Of a DNA stretch of 64,000 bases, positions 30,170 through 43,539 are shown in pieces; within the stretch, counting starts at the first letter, position 1, and each line of letters starts with the position of its first letter. The stretch is from Symbiodinium sp. CCMP2592 (Eukaryota; Sar; Dinophyceae; Suessiales; Symbiodiniaceae): contig CAJNDT010006140.1 in the NCBI GenBank assembly GCA_905221615.1, positions 317,908 to 381,907 of the forward strand, given 5' to 3'. The notes below the pieces were generated by a model that saw nothing but the letters and a program-made list of their open reading frames with translations, had not been told where the DNA came from and did not search any database. The translations under genes and the position numbers were made by a program.

Positions 30170-33120
30170 ACGGACTTATGACGGTACTGTCGAGCTGCTA
30201 CAAGGATAATGTATGATAATGTAAGGGTCGACATGATAAGGGCGCTGTGGGGATATATCGTGTACAGGGCTTGTTGGGGGTTCGGAAAGCAAATGGGAAA
30301 CGGATTGTCATGCGCTTTGCGATCTGGAGTTTTGGGTTCTGGTAGGGGTTTTGGAATGTAAAGCTTTGGGGACTGGGGTACTCTAGGTTAGGATTGTCAG
30401 ATTTGGTTTGTGTGCTGAAATCTATGGGTATGGTCTCCGGCTGGAGTTTCTGCGTCAAGCATCGTTGCGAAGAGGAAGCTGAGAAACGAAATCCGGGTGC
30501 CTGTAGGAGGGGCTCGGGCAACGAGTGATTCGAGATGAGGGGTCTAGGATTGCAGAGTTTAAATGTCGGTTTAGGGCTTAGGGTTGCTGGGCCTTCAAGA
30601 TCTCGGTGCAAGGACCTTATACGTACTTAGCATCATGAGCATGGGAGCTTTGAAGTGTCCTAGACTTGCATAGTAGGGTGTGCAAAAATCTTGAAACCTA
30701 TAGTTTGTTATTAGACCCAAATTAGGCAAGCATGCTTTGTAAGTATACCTCCAGCCCGAGGATTCTGAAGATGCTTGGGGTAGTCGTCAATTTCGTGTCA
30801 CTCTCAACTACTAGCGCCTGCTGTTTCTTCAGGGCCTCTTCCCGATTGAAGCCACGAAGCCCAAACCCAAGACCGGAAACTGCCAACAGCAGGCCCCCAT
30901 TCCTTCAAGCCCTCAACCCCAAAACCCGAAAGTCCCAATCCCTCCCTCTGATCCCGAAGCCTCTACGGCCCTAAATGTATCTGATTTGGCTGGATACATT
31001 TCATACTTTTGGGTTGTGACGGGCATTGCCTTTCGTCATCTTGCTTCCTCCTGAGCTGTGGTACTTGGCTCCAAGGCAGTCCGAAGCCCAAGACCGAGGG
31101 CTTTCGAACAGACAGCGTGCAAGGCGCCGCCAGCACTCAACCCACTGTATATAGTCATCCCTCAAATGCCGCAACGTAGGGTGCCTGCATCCGCATTCAG
31201 TAGAAACTGCAGCGTGGCATCTCCTCCAGTCGCGGTTTGGGCAACGCTTTCAGGTGCTGGTTCAAGAAGGTTTAATGGTTTTAGGAATGAGCTCAGAGGA
31301 CTTGTTGGTAGGCTCTGATGGCTCCGAGGATTTCTTACTTGGGCGGGGGGGGGGGGTGCTTGTTTGAGCGATTCTCTTTGACCAAGCGCTAAACCCATGC
31401 GATGCTGGTAAGGGGCGCGCAACGGCCTTCTGGCGTCGAGGCTTTACTTGCAAACAGCCTTTGGAGACAACATCTTGCGGAAGTGCCGAATTCACTGTCT
31501 CTGTAAGGGGCGCGCCATGATATATGTTAACTAGTTACATCGCGAGCTGGACAGAGAGAGAGAGAGAGAGAGAGCGGAGTAAATTTAACAGTTAGATTAA
31601 AGAACAGGCAGACAGACTGACAGACCGACAGGCAGATCAATAAGATGAAGATATAGTTACAGGTACAGATAGGGAGATACGTAGGTCCACAGGTACATAG
31701 GGCTAGATATAGAGATAGAGCTGAGGACCAGTAAGGGAAGGCCAGCAGATAGCGGAGTCGCGGCACCCGTAGTACTACTTGCATATGAAGAACATCGACC
31801 AGGGAAGGAACTGTGCACAGAAAGGAGGTCTCTTGCTGTTCTAGCTCCTAGAGATCGCTTTGAACTATCACGACCTACGTTTCGTAGGATCATATCTGAC
31901 AGTCCGTTTGCTCGTTTCGGTAGGCAGCGTCCACGCATTTCGACAAGATAAAATTCATGCTACAGTGCCATGAAACGTTTCTACAAAAGAGGTCCCTACA
32001 CCTCAACACCCTTATCGAACAACATGAGACGGCGCTACCGCTAAAAGACAGTTGTGGTAGCCCCAATATCACAGTGCAGTTACATTCAACAAAAAATCCC
32101 GCACTCTGAACTCTAAACCCTCGCGCCTTCTGCGAGAGCCAGCGCTGGCTCGTTCGCAGGCCCCATCCATAGATTGCAGACAGTGGGGGCGTTGGAGGAT
32201 GGCAAAGTGCATGTTAAGGGTTTAGGGTTCAGAGTACCACAACCTGTAGGGACCCAAGTTTATTAACGGCTATGGGCACAAAGACTTTGCTTGAAAACCA
32301 CGAGTTTCAGACTTTGCAACTGGAAAGCCCCGAAACTACAAGAATGCTCTTGTCAGCCTGCAGCAATTGCTGCAGTCATGAAGCTTCATTGCCCTCCCCC
32401 AGATCCTTTTGGATGCATTTGGGCTCCGCTATATCAAGACTAGATGCCCAGGCACATGCACATGTATATAACATGCAGAAAGCAGCTCGTTTTGCTTTCC
32501 ACCGCTATTCCAGGCGCACGCCGAAGGTTTCACAAGCCTCAGCTGCACGCGAAGGTCGTTTGAAGAAGCCTAAAACTGAGACCACCAGTTTCCGGAAGAG
32601 ACGCTGAAAGCATGTCGAGGTTATTTGCAGCTTGGGAGCCAAGTCTCATGGTCTAGGAGTCTACGACGAAAGATTTCGCATCTCTCTTATCGTTTCGAGG
32701 GATGGGCAATGGGGCTGTCCACATGATTGAGGAATCCTCCTCCAAGACAGCTCGGAGTGCCTCTGCGACTAATCGGATGCCATGGTGCTATATGCGGGCT
32801 TTCGACGTCGACGGACGGGTGCGCAGCTTGGCAACACACCGGCACATTTTGGTAAAGCGGGTGTTTGAGCGATTGATTGTACTGGATGTGAGCTGCCTCG
32901 AACGACTGAGCATAGGGCCATACAGGGGACCATGTTCGAATAGGGTCGTCGCAAATCAGAATACATTTATCAGACGGAATCCTACGGAAAATTCAAATTA
33001 GCTATTCAGACGCCTAGATTAGATTAGCCACAGGGCCCAAAAAACCTAAACCCGATTTTTTACCCTATAGTACTCTTACTTATTCAAACTCCTAAAAACG
33101 CCATAAAACTGTAAGGCCCC
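30170..33120. other. Gene-free stretch with AG microsatellite
   Basis: An (AG)n run is at 31,553-31,574. The ORFs at 30,198-30,611 (minus, 137 codons, Pro/Ser-rich) and 32,272-32,607 (plus, 111 codons, basic C-terminus) are the longest. Neither has a recognisable domain, so I leave them uncalled. Confidence 0.45.
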
Positions 33121-33192
33121 TCAACCCTAAACCCTGAAACCCTAAACCCTTAAACCCTAAACCTTAAACCCTAAACCCTACAACCCTAACCC
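33121..33192 (-). repeat. Internal telomere-like tract
   Basis: About ten CCCTAAA-type heptamers with small variants, C-rich on the plus strand. The next tract (33,305) is G-rich, so the two face each other about 110 bp apart. Confidence 0.88.
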
Positions 33193-33304
33193 TGACAGGT
33201 TTCCAGCGACAGCTGGGTTCACCACCTGCCGTGCCAGCTTCTCGGCCAGCTTCAGCGCAAAGATCTGGGAGACTTATTTGCTCTTCGGGTTTGGGGTTTG
33301 GGAC

Positions 33305-33432
33305 TTTAGGGGGGTTTAGGGTTTAGGGTTCAGGGGTTTGGGGGTTTAGGATTTAGAGTTTGGGGGTTTAGGGGTTTAGTGTTTGGGGGTTTAGGGCTTT
33401 AGAGTTTGGGGGTTTAGGGGTGTAGGGTCTAG
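33305..33432 (+). repeat. Telomere-like tract with TTTGGGGG/TTTAGGGG units
   Basis: Alternating GTTTGGGGGTTTAGGGG words, strongly G-quadruplex-prone. It grades into ordinary sequence near 33,440. Confidence 0.85.
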
Positions 33433-34207
33433 GGGGTTACAGGTTTAGGGCCCGGGCTATATAGCGCAGTTAAAGGCTCAGGTTTAGGGATTGGGGGTTT
33501 AGGGGTTCGCGGCAGTTTGAGATCCAGGCACAAGACTAAAGAAGGTGTCTCTGAAGATTTATGTATACAAATAAATGATATATAAGCAAGTAAGCAAAAT
33601 GTGTATATATACATATAAAATATTAGTTGATCGATGTCTCTTACTAGCCTGTTCCCTAATATAGCCAACCAGCTTTATCACCGGGATTTGTAGTCAACTG
33701 CTCTCGAGAAAAGCTGCATCACTTTTGGAACCCGGGGCTCCCCCTGTTGAGATTCTCCATAAGCTAGCCTACGGGGACAGTAGCGGCAACATAATCACAA
33801 CAAGACAACAAGAACAACAATGATTCAAATGATAACACGAACTAGAACAAAGATAAAGAGAAGATAACGGCAAGGTTCATGCGGGCCATACCAGAACTCG
33901 AAACGCCCAAACCTTGTGCTCTCGGCAGCCTGAACTCCAAAGGAACCCTGAAACCTCTAAACCTTAACACTCAGGGTGCACACTCTCGAACCTTAATTCT
34001 ATACCCCCTTAGAACCATTAAAAAAATAATATGTTTAATACTCTCTTGGGTTTTATATGAACAAAAATAATTCCTAAGGAGACTATAGAAAAAAGTCCTA
34101 GGGCCTGGGAAGACAGCCAAAAACCCTTAATGAACTCGAAGCTTCCAAAGTCGTAAGGTCCTAAACCCGGAAAATCACAAAGCATCAAGAACTTGAAGAA
34201 ACCTATA

Positions 34208-34322
34208 CCCCTAAGGCTCCATGTATCCACATATCATATAGTGGGTACTTCGGCCTTAAGTACCTACAAAGGGACCCCTCTAAGGCCTAAGTAGCTACTA
34301 TATGGGTACATGGAGCCTTTGG
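34208..34322. mobile_element. H2 hairpin element (GGCTCC sub-type)
   Basis: CCCCTAAGGCTCCATGTATCC to GGGTACATGGAGCCTTTGG. The interior has GGCCTTAAGTACC and GGCCTAAGTAGC. Confidence 0.85.
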
Positions 34323-34825
34323 TTTACCAGGGCCCTCCTTGTACCCTCAAAAAGGGGTATATGGTCCCAAATAGCGGGTACTTAGGGCCTAACAGAGGGT
34401 TTAGGGGCTATAGTTCAAAAGCCCGAACCCCCAACACAGCAGACCCCAGAAATTGCCTTCGGAGAGCTGTCGAGGCACGAAGGTGTGAAAGGAGGTCAGA
34501 GTGAAGCTTCAAAAGACTAGAGACTGAGGCTTCGGTTTAGGGTTTTCTATGGCTTAGGGCCTTAGGGTTTAGTGCCTTAGGGTTTATATGGTTTAGGGCC
34601 TTAGGGGTTTGAGCGCTCCGGCGCAGGTATCAAGCCAGAAGTACAGGGTTCCATCACCTGAACCCTCCGTTCTGCAGACGTACATCCTGAGCCCTGTAAA
34701 TCCTGAAACCCTAAACCCCAAAACCCTTAACCCCGTATCCTCGCCTGCCCCTGGGCTTGTCCAACGGCGATGCGCTTCATCTCGCCAGTTTTCATTGGCG
34801 TCTCGGCGAGAATTTCAGTAGGGCT

Positions 34826-34939
34826 TGCTTGGAGGTTCATGGGTAGTTATAAGTGGGGTTATAAGTCCCCTAATATGGGTTATAAGTATAGTTACCCTAC
34901 ATATAATCCTACTTAGAAGCACCCATGAACCTCCAAGTG
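34826..34939. mobile_element. H1 hairpin element
   Basis: GCTTGGAGGTTCATGGGTAG to CCCATGAACCTCCAAGTG with the standard interior. Both outer bases are changed, so the terminal TA is lost. Confidence 0.87.
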
Positions 34940-35462
34940 GGGCTGAAGGACTGTATTGAGTAGAAAAGTTGCCTTTATCTGCCTGAAGAGTGAGGCTAGA
35001 GTTGGGTGACATATTCTACTCAAGCTAGATACACGGGTATCTTTAAGTGAATGTTTGCTACATTCATTCCGACCTCACTCTATTCTACAAGGATTGAAAG
35101 GAAGCACGGTACGTACGAAACCTGTGGACACTCCGCAAGTCGATAGACATTCCAAGATGTGGCCACCTCGTTGCCTCCTCGGCTTCGCAAGAAGGGACCT
35201 TATACTCCTACAGTCATGTCTCCCGCACTCGAAAGACAGACTGCAGGCACATCGTGGACGGGAACAGGACATGCTGAAGCCGAACTGACGCTGTAAATCA
35301 AACTCCTGAAAGTTGCTTGCACATTGAAGCGTATAAAGCTCTTGAGAAGCCAACGGCCTAAACTACCGAAGATAAACACCGAAACCTCAACTCCCTGCAG
35401 TTTCACGCCCCTCTGAAACTCGAGAAGCCACAACTTGAGCCCGCCTGTAGGCCTAGAGTAAT

Positions 35463-35573
35463 CCCTAAGCGTCCATGCACGCAAATAGTATATACTTTGG
35501 CCCCAGAGTACCTACATAGGGACTGCTTTGGGGCCAACGTATATACACTATTTGGGTACATGGGCCCCTGAGG
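35463..35573. mobile_element. H2 hairpin element
   Basis: CCCTAAGCGTCCATGCACGC to GGGTACATGGGCCCCTGAGG. The interior GGCCCCAGAGTACC / GGGGCCAACGTATATAC is typical. Confidence 0.8.
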
Positions 35574-36061
35574 CATGAAAGCAAACACAACCGGTGCCTC
35601 AGGAAACTGTCGGATCAGCATGGCTTCGATGTTCTGTCCTGAGGCTTCGAACGTCATGGGATTTCCTGAGAATTTGGGAGTCTAAACGCTCGAAAGTCTG
35701 TCTGGGGTCTGAGGCTGAAGCCTTAGGATTTTCGATGAAGTTGGCACTACTTTGGGAGTTTCGGGTTTATAGGGTTTCGCATCTAGTTTCTGGGCGGGTG
35801 CGGCGTGTTAGGGGGTTTAGAGCTGAAGCGGGTCCGGTCGGATTTTGGGCCTCGGGCTTCGACGATTTCGGGCCGCACCCTTCGAGACCCATTCGAAGGA
35901 AAACATCTCAAGTGCAAACCTCTCAGGGAAACACACCCAAACCCAAACCTTCACTCTGAGCCGCAGTATCTAAAACCCGAACACCCCCCCTCCAACCCTT
36001 GAGATCACCGAGACACACCTAAACCTTCACTCTGAGCCGCAATATCACCCCCTCTTCAACC

Positions 36062-36133
36062 CAACCCTAAACCCTAAACCCTAAACCCTAAACCCTAAAG
36101 CCCTAAACCCTAAACCCCAAAGCCCTAAACCCT
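36062..36133 (-). repeat. Internal telomere-like tract
   Basis: CCCTAAACCCTAAACCC heptamers, nine or more, with CCCTAAAG variants. Confidence 0.9.
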
Positions 36134-36214
36134 TGAAATCACCGGTGTCAGGTGAGGGGCTGAGCCCAGATACAAACTCTGTCATCTCCTCCAGCTCCTG
36201 TGCAATGAAGCATT

Positions 36215-36356
36215 CGGGGTTTGGGGTTTAGGGGTTTAGGGGTTTGGGGGTTTGGGGTTTAGGGGTTTGGGGGTTTGGGGTTTAGGGGTTTAGGGGTTTA
36301 GGGGTTTAGGGGTTTAGGGGTTTAGGGGTTTGGGGGTTTAGGGGTTTAGGGTTTTC
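36215..36356 (+). repeat. TTTAGGGG/TTTGGGG octamer array
   Basis: About 140 bp of octamers TTTAGGGG and TTTGGGGG, with opposite strand bias to the tract at 36,062. A short (CA)n run follows at 36,401-36,419. Confidence 0.9.
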
Positions 36357-37639
36357 GGACTTAGGGTTTTTGATGGAGGATGCCGGCTTCTAGATGCCCT
36401 CACACACACACACACACACTGAATCCTAGGATTCTGTAATGTATGGCCTGAACAAACGGTTTACATGTTACACTAGAAACATAATTTGGACTTCAGGGAA
36501 TACTACTACTCATGCCTGAGGGTGCAGCTGGTAGTTTGGCTCGGTTTAGGCTCAAGGCTGATTTAGAGTGAACGGGTTTGAGCACAAACCGCACAGTGTG
36601 TATAGAGCTTGGGATATACTAGTGCGAGAGGAGTTATGTCTCGGATGATGGTTAGCCATAATCTCTGCTGGTATAGTTTGTTTGCTCAACAAGTATCATA
36701 ATATACCCCCCAAAACCCTATTATTCCAACTAGTGCGGGCCCTGTTGTGTAGAACTTCATACTCGTAGTCTCCTGCAGTCACTGAAACTAAACGGAGTCC
36801 TCATCACCGGGCTTGCGTCCGCCCCCGAGCTGGCGACAAAGTTGGAGGGCCTCTTCCGTGTCCTGCAATGCGTTCCGGGTCGAAGGTGTAGGACTGGTCT
36901 TATTCGGTCGTAGAGGGTTGAAACACTACTGCATGGTTCAGCTTTAAACAGCGGGTCATTGAGCGCACACCCCAAAGAAGAAGTTACAAGGGCTCTTCAG
37001 AAAAGGCGCACTCTGGCTTTTCAACGCTTCGCTTGCTTGTCCAGTTTCCCAAACGACTGCACCCGTTCACGGTACAGTATCTGCAAATCGCATGAAGCTT
37101 GCTACAACTTCTACACGCCCCTGTTCCGGAGCGCTTCGGGGCACATATCCCCTTCTGAACCAGACGCTAGATCCTATCAAATCCTTATAATGTCTGGGCT
37201 TGGTAGCTCCCGAATACCAAAAGCCAAAGATGCGAACTTCCACGGATCGCTTAGATAAGGGTGCGACGGGTCCTCTTTGTGAGTCTTCACCACGGTGCTG
37301 GCTTGATCCTGGCGATTGAACCGGGTCCGGGTTCAGGGATTTGGGGAGGTGCAATCTTTGAGCGTGAAGGGATCTCGAGCCAAGCTGTAGACAACATTTT
37401 TGTACATTCCCATGAACCCGAAATTCCCGATGATTCACAGCTACAAACTGTGACCACAGAATGCCCTGAAACCTTAACCCAACCCAGACAGAATGTTTGG
37501 GGATCTCCCCCGTGTGGGGATAAACCGCCCAGGGTTTGGGGGTGAGGTTTAGTAAACCCCGAACTCTAACCCTAAGACACTGTAAGGACTCTGGCCCAAG
37601 GATTTCAGCCGGCAAGGCCCTGAACCCAGGCCTTATAGG

Positions 37640-37770
37640 ATTTCAGGTGTAGGGTTTATAATAGGTTTAGGGTCATAGTTGTAATATGGCTTCAGGTTTA
37701 TAGGGTTTATAGTACAGCTTAAGGTTTAGGGTTATAGTTGTAATGGTGCTTAAGGCTTGGGGTTTTAGGC
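37640..37770 (+). repeat. Tandem duplication of telomere-like/ATAGTTGTAAT unit
   Basis: TTTAGGGTCATAGTTGTAAT and TTTAGGGTTATAGTTGTAAT recur about 62 bp apart, both embedded in GGTTTATAGGG words. Confidence 0.6.
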
Positions 37771-37838
37771 TTACTGCTTTCGGTCTCGGTCTAGGGTCTA
37801 TAGGGCTTCAGGCTCACAGGGTTTACATTAACCGCGAA

Positions 37839-37922
37839 GAACCTACCTTTGTAAGGACTTATATAAGGGAATCATATTAGGGGACCCTAAAAAGGGAAGG
37901 TTTTATAGGGTCCAGGTAGGGT
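37839..37922. mobile_element. H13 hairpin-like element (reverse orientation)
   Basis: GAACCTACCTTTGTAAGGAC, then GGGAATCATATTAGGGG, then AAAGGGAAGGTTTTATAGGG and TCCAGGTAGGG. This is the reverse complement of the 7,391 and 19,201 copies. Confidence 0.65.
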
Positions 37923-39802
37923 ATATCCGGAAGAAGCGGACCGCGGACCAGCGCCTGCTCCACAAACTGCTCGTAGGTGTCGTGGTCATCGGGGCTTCGA
38001 TACGCTGTGGAGTAGTAGTACACCTGCAGGGTGTAGAGGTTTAGGGTTTAAAGTTTAGGGTTTCGGAATAGTAGCACACCTGTCGTCCCAAAGACTCAGG
38101 CCATGCAATCAGTGGCTGTAGATCTGGGAGATGTGAACCCTACGGAAGAACCTTCCAAACCACAGCTTTAAAGCCCTATGAAATGCTTGCAAAGGCCTGG
38201 AGAACTCCAATTCTTCGCTCACTTTGGGCCCGGAGGCTGGAGGCTGGGCTCTGAAGGTCTTTTCAAACCTGAGAACTCATTTACCTACTATATACCCTAT
38301 ATAGAGTATGGTTTATATTACTTGTATCCCCATAATAAAAGCCAATACATACAATTACGAAAATGGTAATATAAGCCCTACTTCATATCGACTCTTGAGG
38401 GTCCCTAGAACTCCCTCAAAACGGCCTAAGGGTCCGTATTAGGGGCGCATACCTCTACCCTGATAACCGTGGATCTCTGCGAGGGTTCATGGTTTGGGGT
38501 TCATGGTCAACCGGCCCTCGAGGTGTTTTGAGTCATGCATGTTCAGGTATTCTGAACTTCGAATCCTATTCCCTTATTATACTAGTCAGTTGCTATATGG
38601 GTACTATGTATCAATTGTTACTACGAGTAGTGTTATTACTGCTGCGCAAGAAGGCTTTAGAGGGCAGTGGCTGGGCTCTGGACCCACGGATTGCGGCCGT
38701 CAGTTGGGATGTACATCACCTTGCCTCGGTGGGAGTCCGCGCAAGCTTCGTTTGGGAATTCCTTACCCCAAGGCTCCAAGTACCTATAATAATCATAGAA
38801 TGTCAAAAAAGCCTATAACCTGTATAACTACTATCCGAAACCGAGTACCTGATTATTGGGTCCTTTGGACCCTAAGGGCTATATAGAGGCGAGCTACACG
38901 AGCCTAGATCGTTTTGAACAGCCCCAAAACCCTAAATGCTAGGCTGCAATGCCAAACAACGCTCAATCATGAACAACCCTTAACAAGGACGTGCTGGGCT
39001 AGGGCAAACGCCACAGCGCTTCTAATCAGAGTTTTGGGTTTGGATGAAGGGTGCTCGGCCTGTATTACGGTTCAAGTGCTTGTCCCAAGAAAACACAGAG
39101 GTTTGGTTAAGACTTAATAAAAACTGCCATGACCTGCTTTTCGCTCGGGCCTGAATACAGAAACTCTATTATGACATTCATATGGCCCAATGACAAAGTT
39201 GTTCAGGATCATGAAGAAATTGGTGTGGGTAACCTTTGGGTTTTTATAGAGGTTCTAGCGTCCCAAAAAGGTTGAACGCTACCTACCCTACTACTAAGGT
39301 TAGGGTAAATCGAACCCCAAAGCCTAGAACCTAAAGGGCCAAAGCCTGACTTTCGACGAGATAAGTGACCGCCCTCGTAGTACTCCTGCAGGGAATCGGG
39401 AAGTGCTGCAGCCACCACATCCCATCTCCCCGAGGTGTTTACGTACTGGGATACTCTATGATGCTGCAATACTTACTTGCACACTCTCATACCAGCCCAC
39501 GAGTGCTATTACACAAATACTAGTAGGGTGGGGGGGGGGTCTAGGATTTGGTTGGCTGGAGGGGCTTGGGGTCCCAGGGTTTGGGATGTTGGGTTGATGG
39601 CAGGGCCTTGTTCTACAGTTTTAGGATCAGGAATCCGTGGGCGACCTACACAGAGGCTGCCGGCCAAATGTGTTTGACCTCGTTGTGTTCTAGAGCGAGA
39701 AACTGAAACCTTTGTTCCGGTTGGACAACAGCCTTGTTTGCACGACACGTTACATCCACAGGTAGGGACACCTAGTCTCCCATCTAGCAGTCTTCTCCCG
39801 TT
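37923..39802. other. Gene-free stretch
   Basis: ORFs up to 130 codons (38,494-38,886) overlap other frames and show no family signal. A possible decayed hairpin lies near 39,230-39,345. Confidence 0.45.
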
Positions 39803-39914
39803 TTAAACCCTAAACCCCAAACCCAAATCCTAAACCGTAAACCCCAAAAACCCTAAACCCTGAACCCCTAAATCCTAAACCCCTACACCCTAAACCCCTT
39901 AAACCCTAAACCCT
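39803..39914 (-). repeat. Internal telomere-like tract
   Basis: CCCTAAACCCC-type words with several single-base variants over about 110 bp. Confidence 0.85.
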
Positions 39915-41220
39915 TTCCATGAAATCCCAGGAGGCTCCTGGAGAAATCGCGTGAAGCGAAGATCGCAGAAGGGATGCAGCAGGGTCTTGTCGTTGCACAT
40001 TTCAAGAAACACGCCTGAGTTAGGCTGCAGTAAGAAGAGGGCCCGGAGAGGCTTTAGAACCTCGGGTTTGTGGAAAATAGAGCAGTTAAAGTGATGATGG
40101 GTTTTTAGAGTTTGGACGGTCAGGGGAACAGGATGCTTTAGGGTTTCGGGTTTAGGATGAATTGATGCATGCCTGCTGCGAGGTGTGTTGCTGATGTGGC
40201 CCCATCGCACCTCCCTCAGGCCCTAACGCTAACAAACGCTAACAGAGGAGCTGTGCCTACCAAGATCCCAGGCTAGAACATCCCAGGACTAGAGACATAC
40301 GAGCCCTCAGATCCTAAGTCGCCTTAGCCGTTATACCTCGTCTCCCGGATACGGCCGAACCTAAACGCTAAACCCTACGCCCTTAACTGTCTCCAGAATC
40401 CGTCGACCACGCCCCGAACTCCTGAGCTAAGCTCGCAGCCCAAGCTCTCAGCCGGGCAAGCAAAGTCAAAGAATTCCTGTTTTCGCGGGGTTCGGGGCGC
40501 TTCTTTACTTGTCAAGCGCGAGCCAAGTAAGTAGCGTGGAGCTCAGATGGACAAGGGACGTTAATATCAGGATTCCTACCAGAACCCTTATTCAGGGAGG
40601 GGCAGTTATAAACCATGATCTACACAAGAAGCAGACACGTTCTTGCTTTCCACGGTCCTGCCCATGACGACCTTGAACGGCTTAGGGCTCTAAACCAGCA
40701 AGTCTGACAAATGGAGCTCATTTACTCGGCATCGGCAATGCCAGAGAAACTCTGAAGTCTCCTCCTCTGCCGGTTCGTACTTCGTCACATGCAGCATAAA
40801 CGGTGCAACTAGACTGCAAAGCCTCAAGAGAGCCCACAACCTGGACGACAAGTTCAAACCGAACCCGGGATCCTGAAAGTCGCATCACCCGGCTGACTTT
40901 TCCGTGCCATGCCCTTAAGGCAAGTGCGGCGTTCATGGCTGAACTGGACTTTGCCTTGAACCCTCGAACTACCATGGATCTTCGTCTTCCGGGAACTTAG
41001 GGTCAAGAGTCTGAGTCATGATTGAAGCCCTTGACCAGAGCAATATCACAGCTTGGGCTTCTTTTTTGATGGTGGGCTTGAGGATGGAGGATTCAAGGTT
41101 TCGACCAGCAGCGCAGGGCTTGACTCCTTGAAAGCAATGTCACGGCCCCCCTGAAGATGCCACAACTGTGCCAAGTGCACATCAAGGCATCTTACCCCCG
41201 AAGCCCAGCTATACATATAG

Positions 41221-41312
41221 GTCAACAGATGGAGACAGATGGAGATAGAAAGATCGATGGATGGATGGATGTCTGGCTGGGTGGATGAACGGATGGATAG
41301 GTAGATGCCTGG
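41221..41312 (+). repeat. GGAT/GATA microsatellite
   Basis: Degenerate GATGGATGGATGG and AGATGGAGATAG words. The preceding stretch 39,915-41,220 shows no gene. Confidence 0.7.
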
Positions 41313-41343
41313 ATAATGGCCAATGCCCGCCTATGGCCATGGT

Positions 41344-41437
41344 ATACCCCAAGGCCACAAAGTAGTTCCTTTTTGGGATTACCTTATAGGATTCTATATA
41401 CGAACCCCCAACAGGAACCACTTTGGGGCCTTAGGGG
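41344..41437. mobile_element. H4 hairpin element
   Basis: TACCCCAAGGCCACAAAGTAG to ACCACTTTGGGGCCTTAGGGG, with interior CTTATAGGATTCTATATACG. It has slightly diverged ends. Confidence 0.82.
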
Positions 41438-41880
41438 AGTGACTCACAATGCAAATAGCTGGGCTGTTCGGGATCACCGGCAACTCCGACCCTTCGGGTC
41501 CAAGCACCTGGAATAACATTCGTCGCCCGAAGCTGCTAACTGCACAGGAAATTTCAACCCAGAGACTCCACCACCTCTGAATTGAGGGGTATACATACAG
41601 TCATACTAAGGGTCCCACTATAGTCTAAGATTACTAAAAATTGGTTTTGGAGACACTGGGAACGCAACCGCTTCAAGCTGCCAGGAGCCAGCACGGTGCG
41701 ATAAGGCAAGTGATCCTGCAGATCCTTTACTTTTGCAGTGGACTGGCGGGGATTTGTTGTTTTGTACAGTTTCTCCAATCAAAGCCCTTTCCTCAAGGAA
41801 ACTCATACAATGAGTCCTTTCATAATCCTCCTGACATGCTAACACATACATGTGACCTGTGCGTACGTATCCTTATATTG

Positions 41881-41919
<39 letters not shown>

Positions 41920-41945
41920 CACATATATATATATATGTATGTATT

Positions 41946-41981
<36 letters not shown>

Positions 41982-42054
41982 TATGCATGCATGCATGCAT
42001 GCATTTATGTGTGTGTATATATGTATATACATGTGTGCGTGCATGCGTATACAT

Positions 42055-42098
<44 letters not shown>

Positions 42099-42352
42099 GT
42101 GTGTATATGCGTGTATGAATAAACGTATGTACATACAGGTACATACGATCAGAGAAAGAGTGAGGGGGAGCTGTCGATGCTATGTAATGAGAAAATGCCA
42201 AGGTGCACATGTCTCGTATGTATGCGCATGCATGCATACATACATACACACGTACAACCACATACACATACACATGTATACACATATACATACACGTACA
42301 CGTACACGCATCCACATCCACATGAACGTGCACATACACATTCACAGGCAAA

Positions 42353-42388
<36 letters not shown>

Positions 42389-42485
42389 TATATATATATA
42401 TATGTATATATGTCTGCATGTACACTTGGTTATACATGTGCATGCACATGAGCATATACAGGTGCATATACATATACATACAGAA
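41881..42485. repeat. Long TA / TG / CA / TATG microsatellite complex
   Basis: About 600 bp of (TA)n blocks (41,882-41,912, 41,950-41,980, 42,064-42,092, 42,356-42,382) separated by TATG, ATGC, GTGTGCG and CACATACA runs. Tyr/Ile/His/Cys-rich ORFs run through it on both strands (up to 288 codons) only because the simple repeats lack stop codons. They are not genes. Confidence 0.92.
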
Positions 42486-43205
42486 AACCCCAACTATGAA
42501 ACACTAAGCCTTCAGCTGACATACCTGAAGCTCTAGCCGGCACACTCTCCAACCGACGGGTGAAGCTGGCAGTAAGCATCAAAACACTGTGTCGAGATGC
42601 CTGGCAAGAAACCAAGTCGGGCAAGATCGTAGGGTTGGGGGTGCTATTGGGGTTTGAGTTTAGGCGATCGCACTACTAGCTTAGGGATGCTTTTCATGAG
42701 ACTACGACAGGACCTGGGGCTGTAGGATGGAGGAGACTTGTTTTTTCCGCACAGGGTTTCCGAGAGCCTGATTTTCTTGATTGCGGACTTGATGAAAGGA
42801 GGCCATCTCATTCTACTCATCGCCGTCTTTTTGTTCTGCTTCTTCTTCCTCTGATGGTTTCGGTTGGGACTACCTCTGCTAGTATGAAAACACCCTTGTT
42901 GGAATTAGTGATCACAGCTAGATGTTCGATGTCTATGCCTATCCCCCAGGTCTTGAATCCGTCCTACGGACTTTTTCTGTGATTTTTGACATGAGCTCAT
43001 AGCATGTGAGCATGTGGTTCACAGCCACAAAACCGGTTGGGAATTGTGGTCAGAGTTGAGACTGTCAGTGTTTCAAACATATGACTCGAACCTGCAGCCA
43101 CAGGCGTACCCATACGGCTTGAACCTCCGAACTCTAGTCTAGTTAGGCCTTATAAATACATTAAACCTTCAATCCTCAACTTAACCCCCTAAACGCCTTA
43201 GCCCG
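42486..43205. other. Gene-free stretch
   Basis: I see no ORF of note, no hairpin and no tandem repeat. Confidence 0.55.
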
Positions 43206-43409
43206 AAACCCAAACCCCTAAACCCTAAACCCCTAAACTAAACGCTGAAATCGCAATAACAACCTTCGGTCTATAAACTTAACCCCAAACCCCTAAACCC
43301 TAAACTCAAAACCCCTAAACCCCTACAACTCCTAAACCCCTGAACCCCTAAACCCTGAACTCTAAACCCCTAAACCCCTACTACTCCTAAACCAGTAAAC
43401 CCCTAAACC
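43206..43409 (-). repeat. Telomere-like tract with CCCCTAAA octamers
   Basis: About 200 bp of CCCCTAAACCCTAAAC words interrupted by short non-telomeric insertions such as TACAACTCCT and CTACTACTCCT. Confidence 0.85.
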
Positions 43410-43539
43410 TCCGGTCGCCTGGGCGAGGGAAAGAGCCGGTGGTCGGAGCCCCTCGGGAGGCCCAAAGGTCGTGGATGGCGCCGATGGTGCCGAAGACCAT
43501 GCCTCGATGGGCGCTATAAGGTTAGGGTTTAAGGGGGTT

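Noticed and set aside
37067..37615. 182-codon minus-strand ORF
   Set aside because: No family motif, and the opposite strand is also open. Coding status is not supported.
41641..42507. 288-codon ORF
   Set aside because: It consists mostly of microsatellite translation (Tyr/Ile/His/Met runs), with equally long ORFs on the opposite strand.
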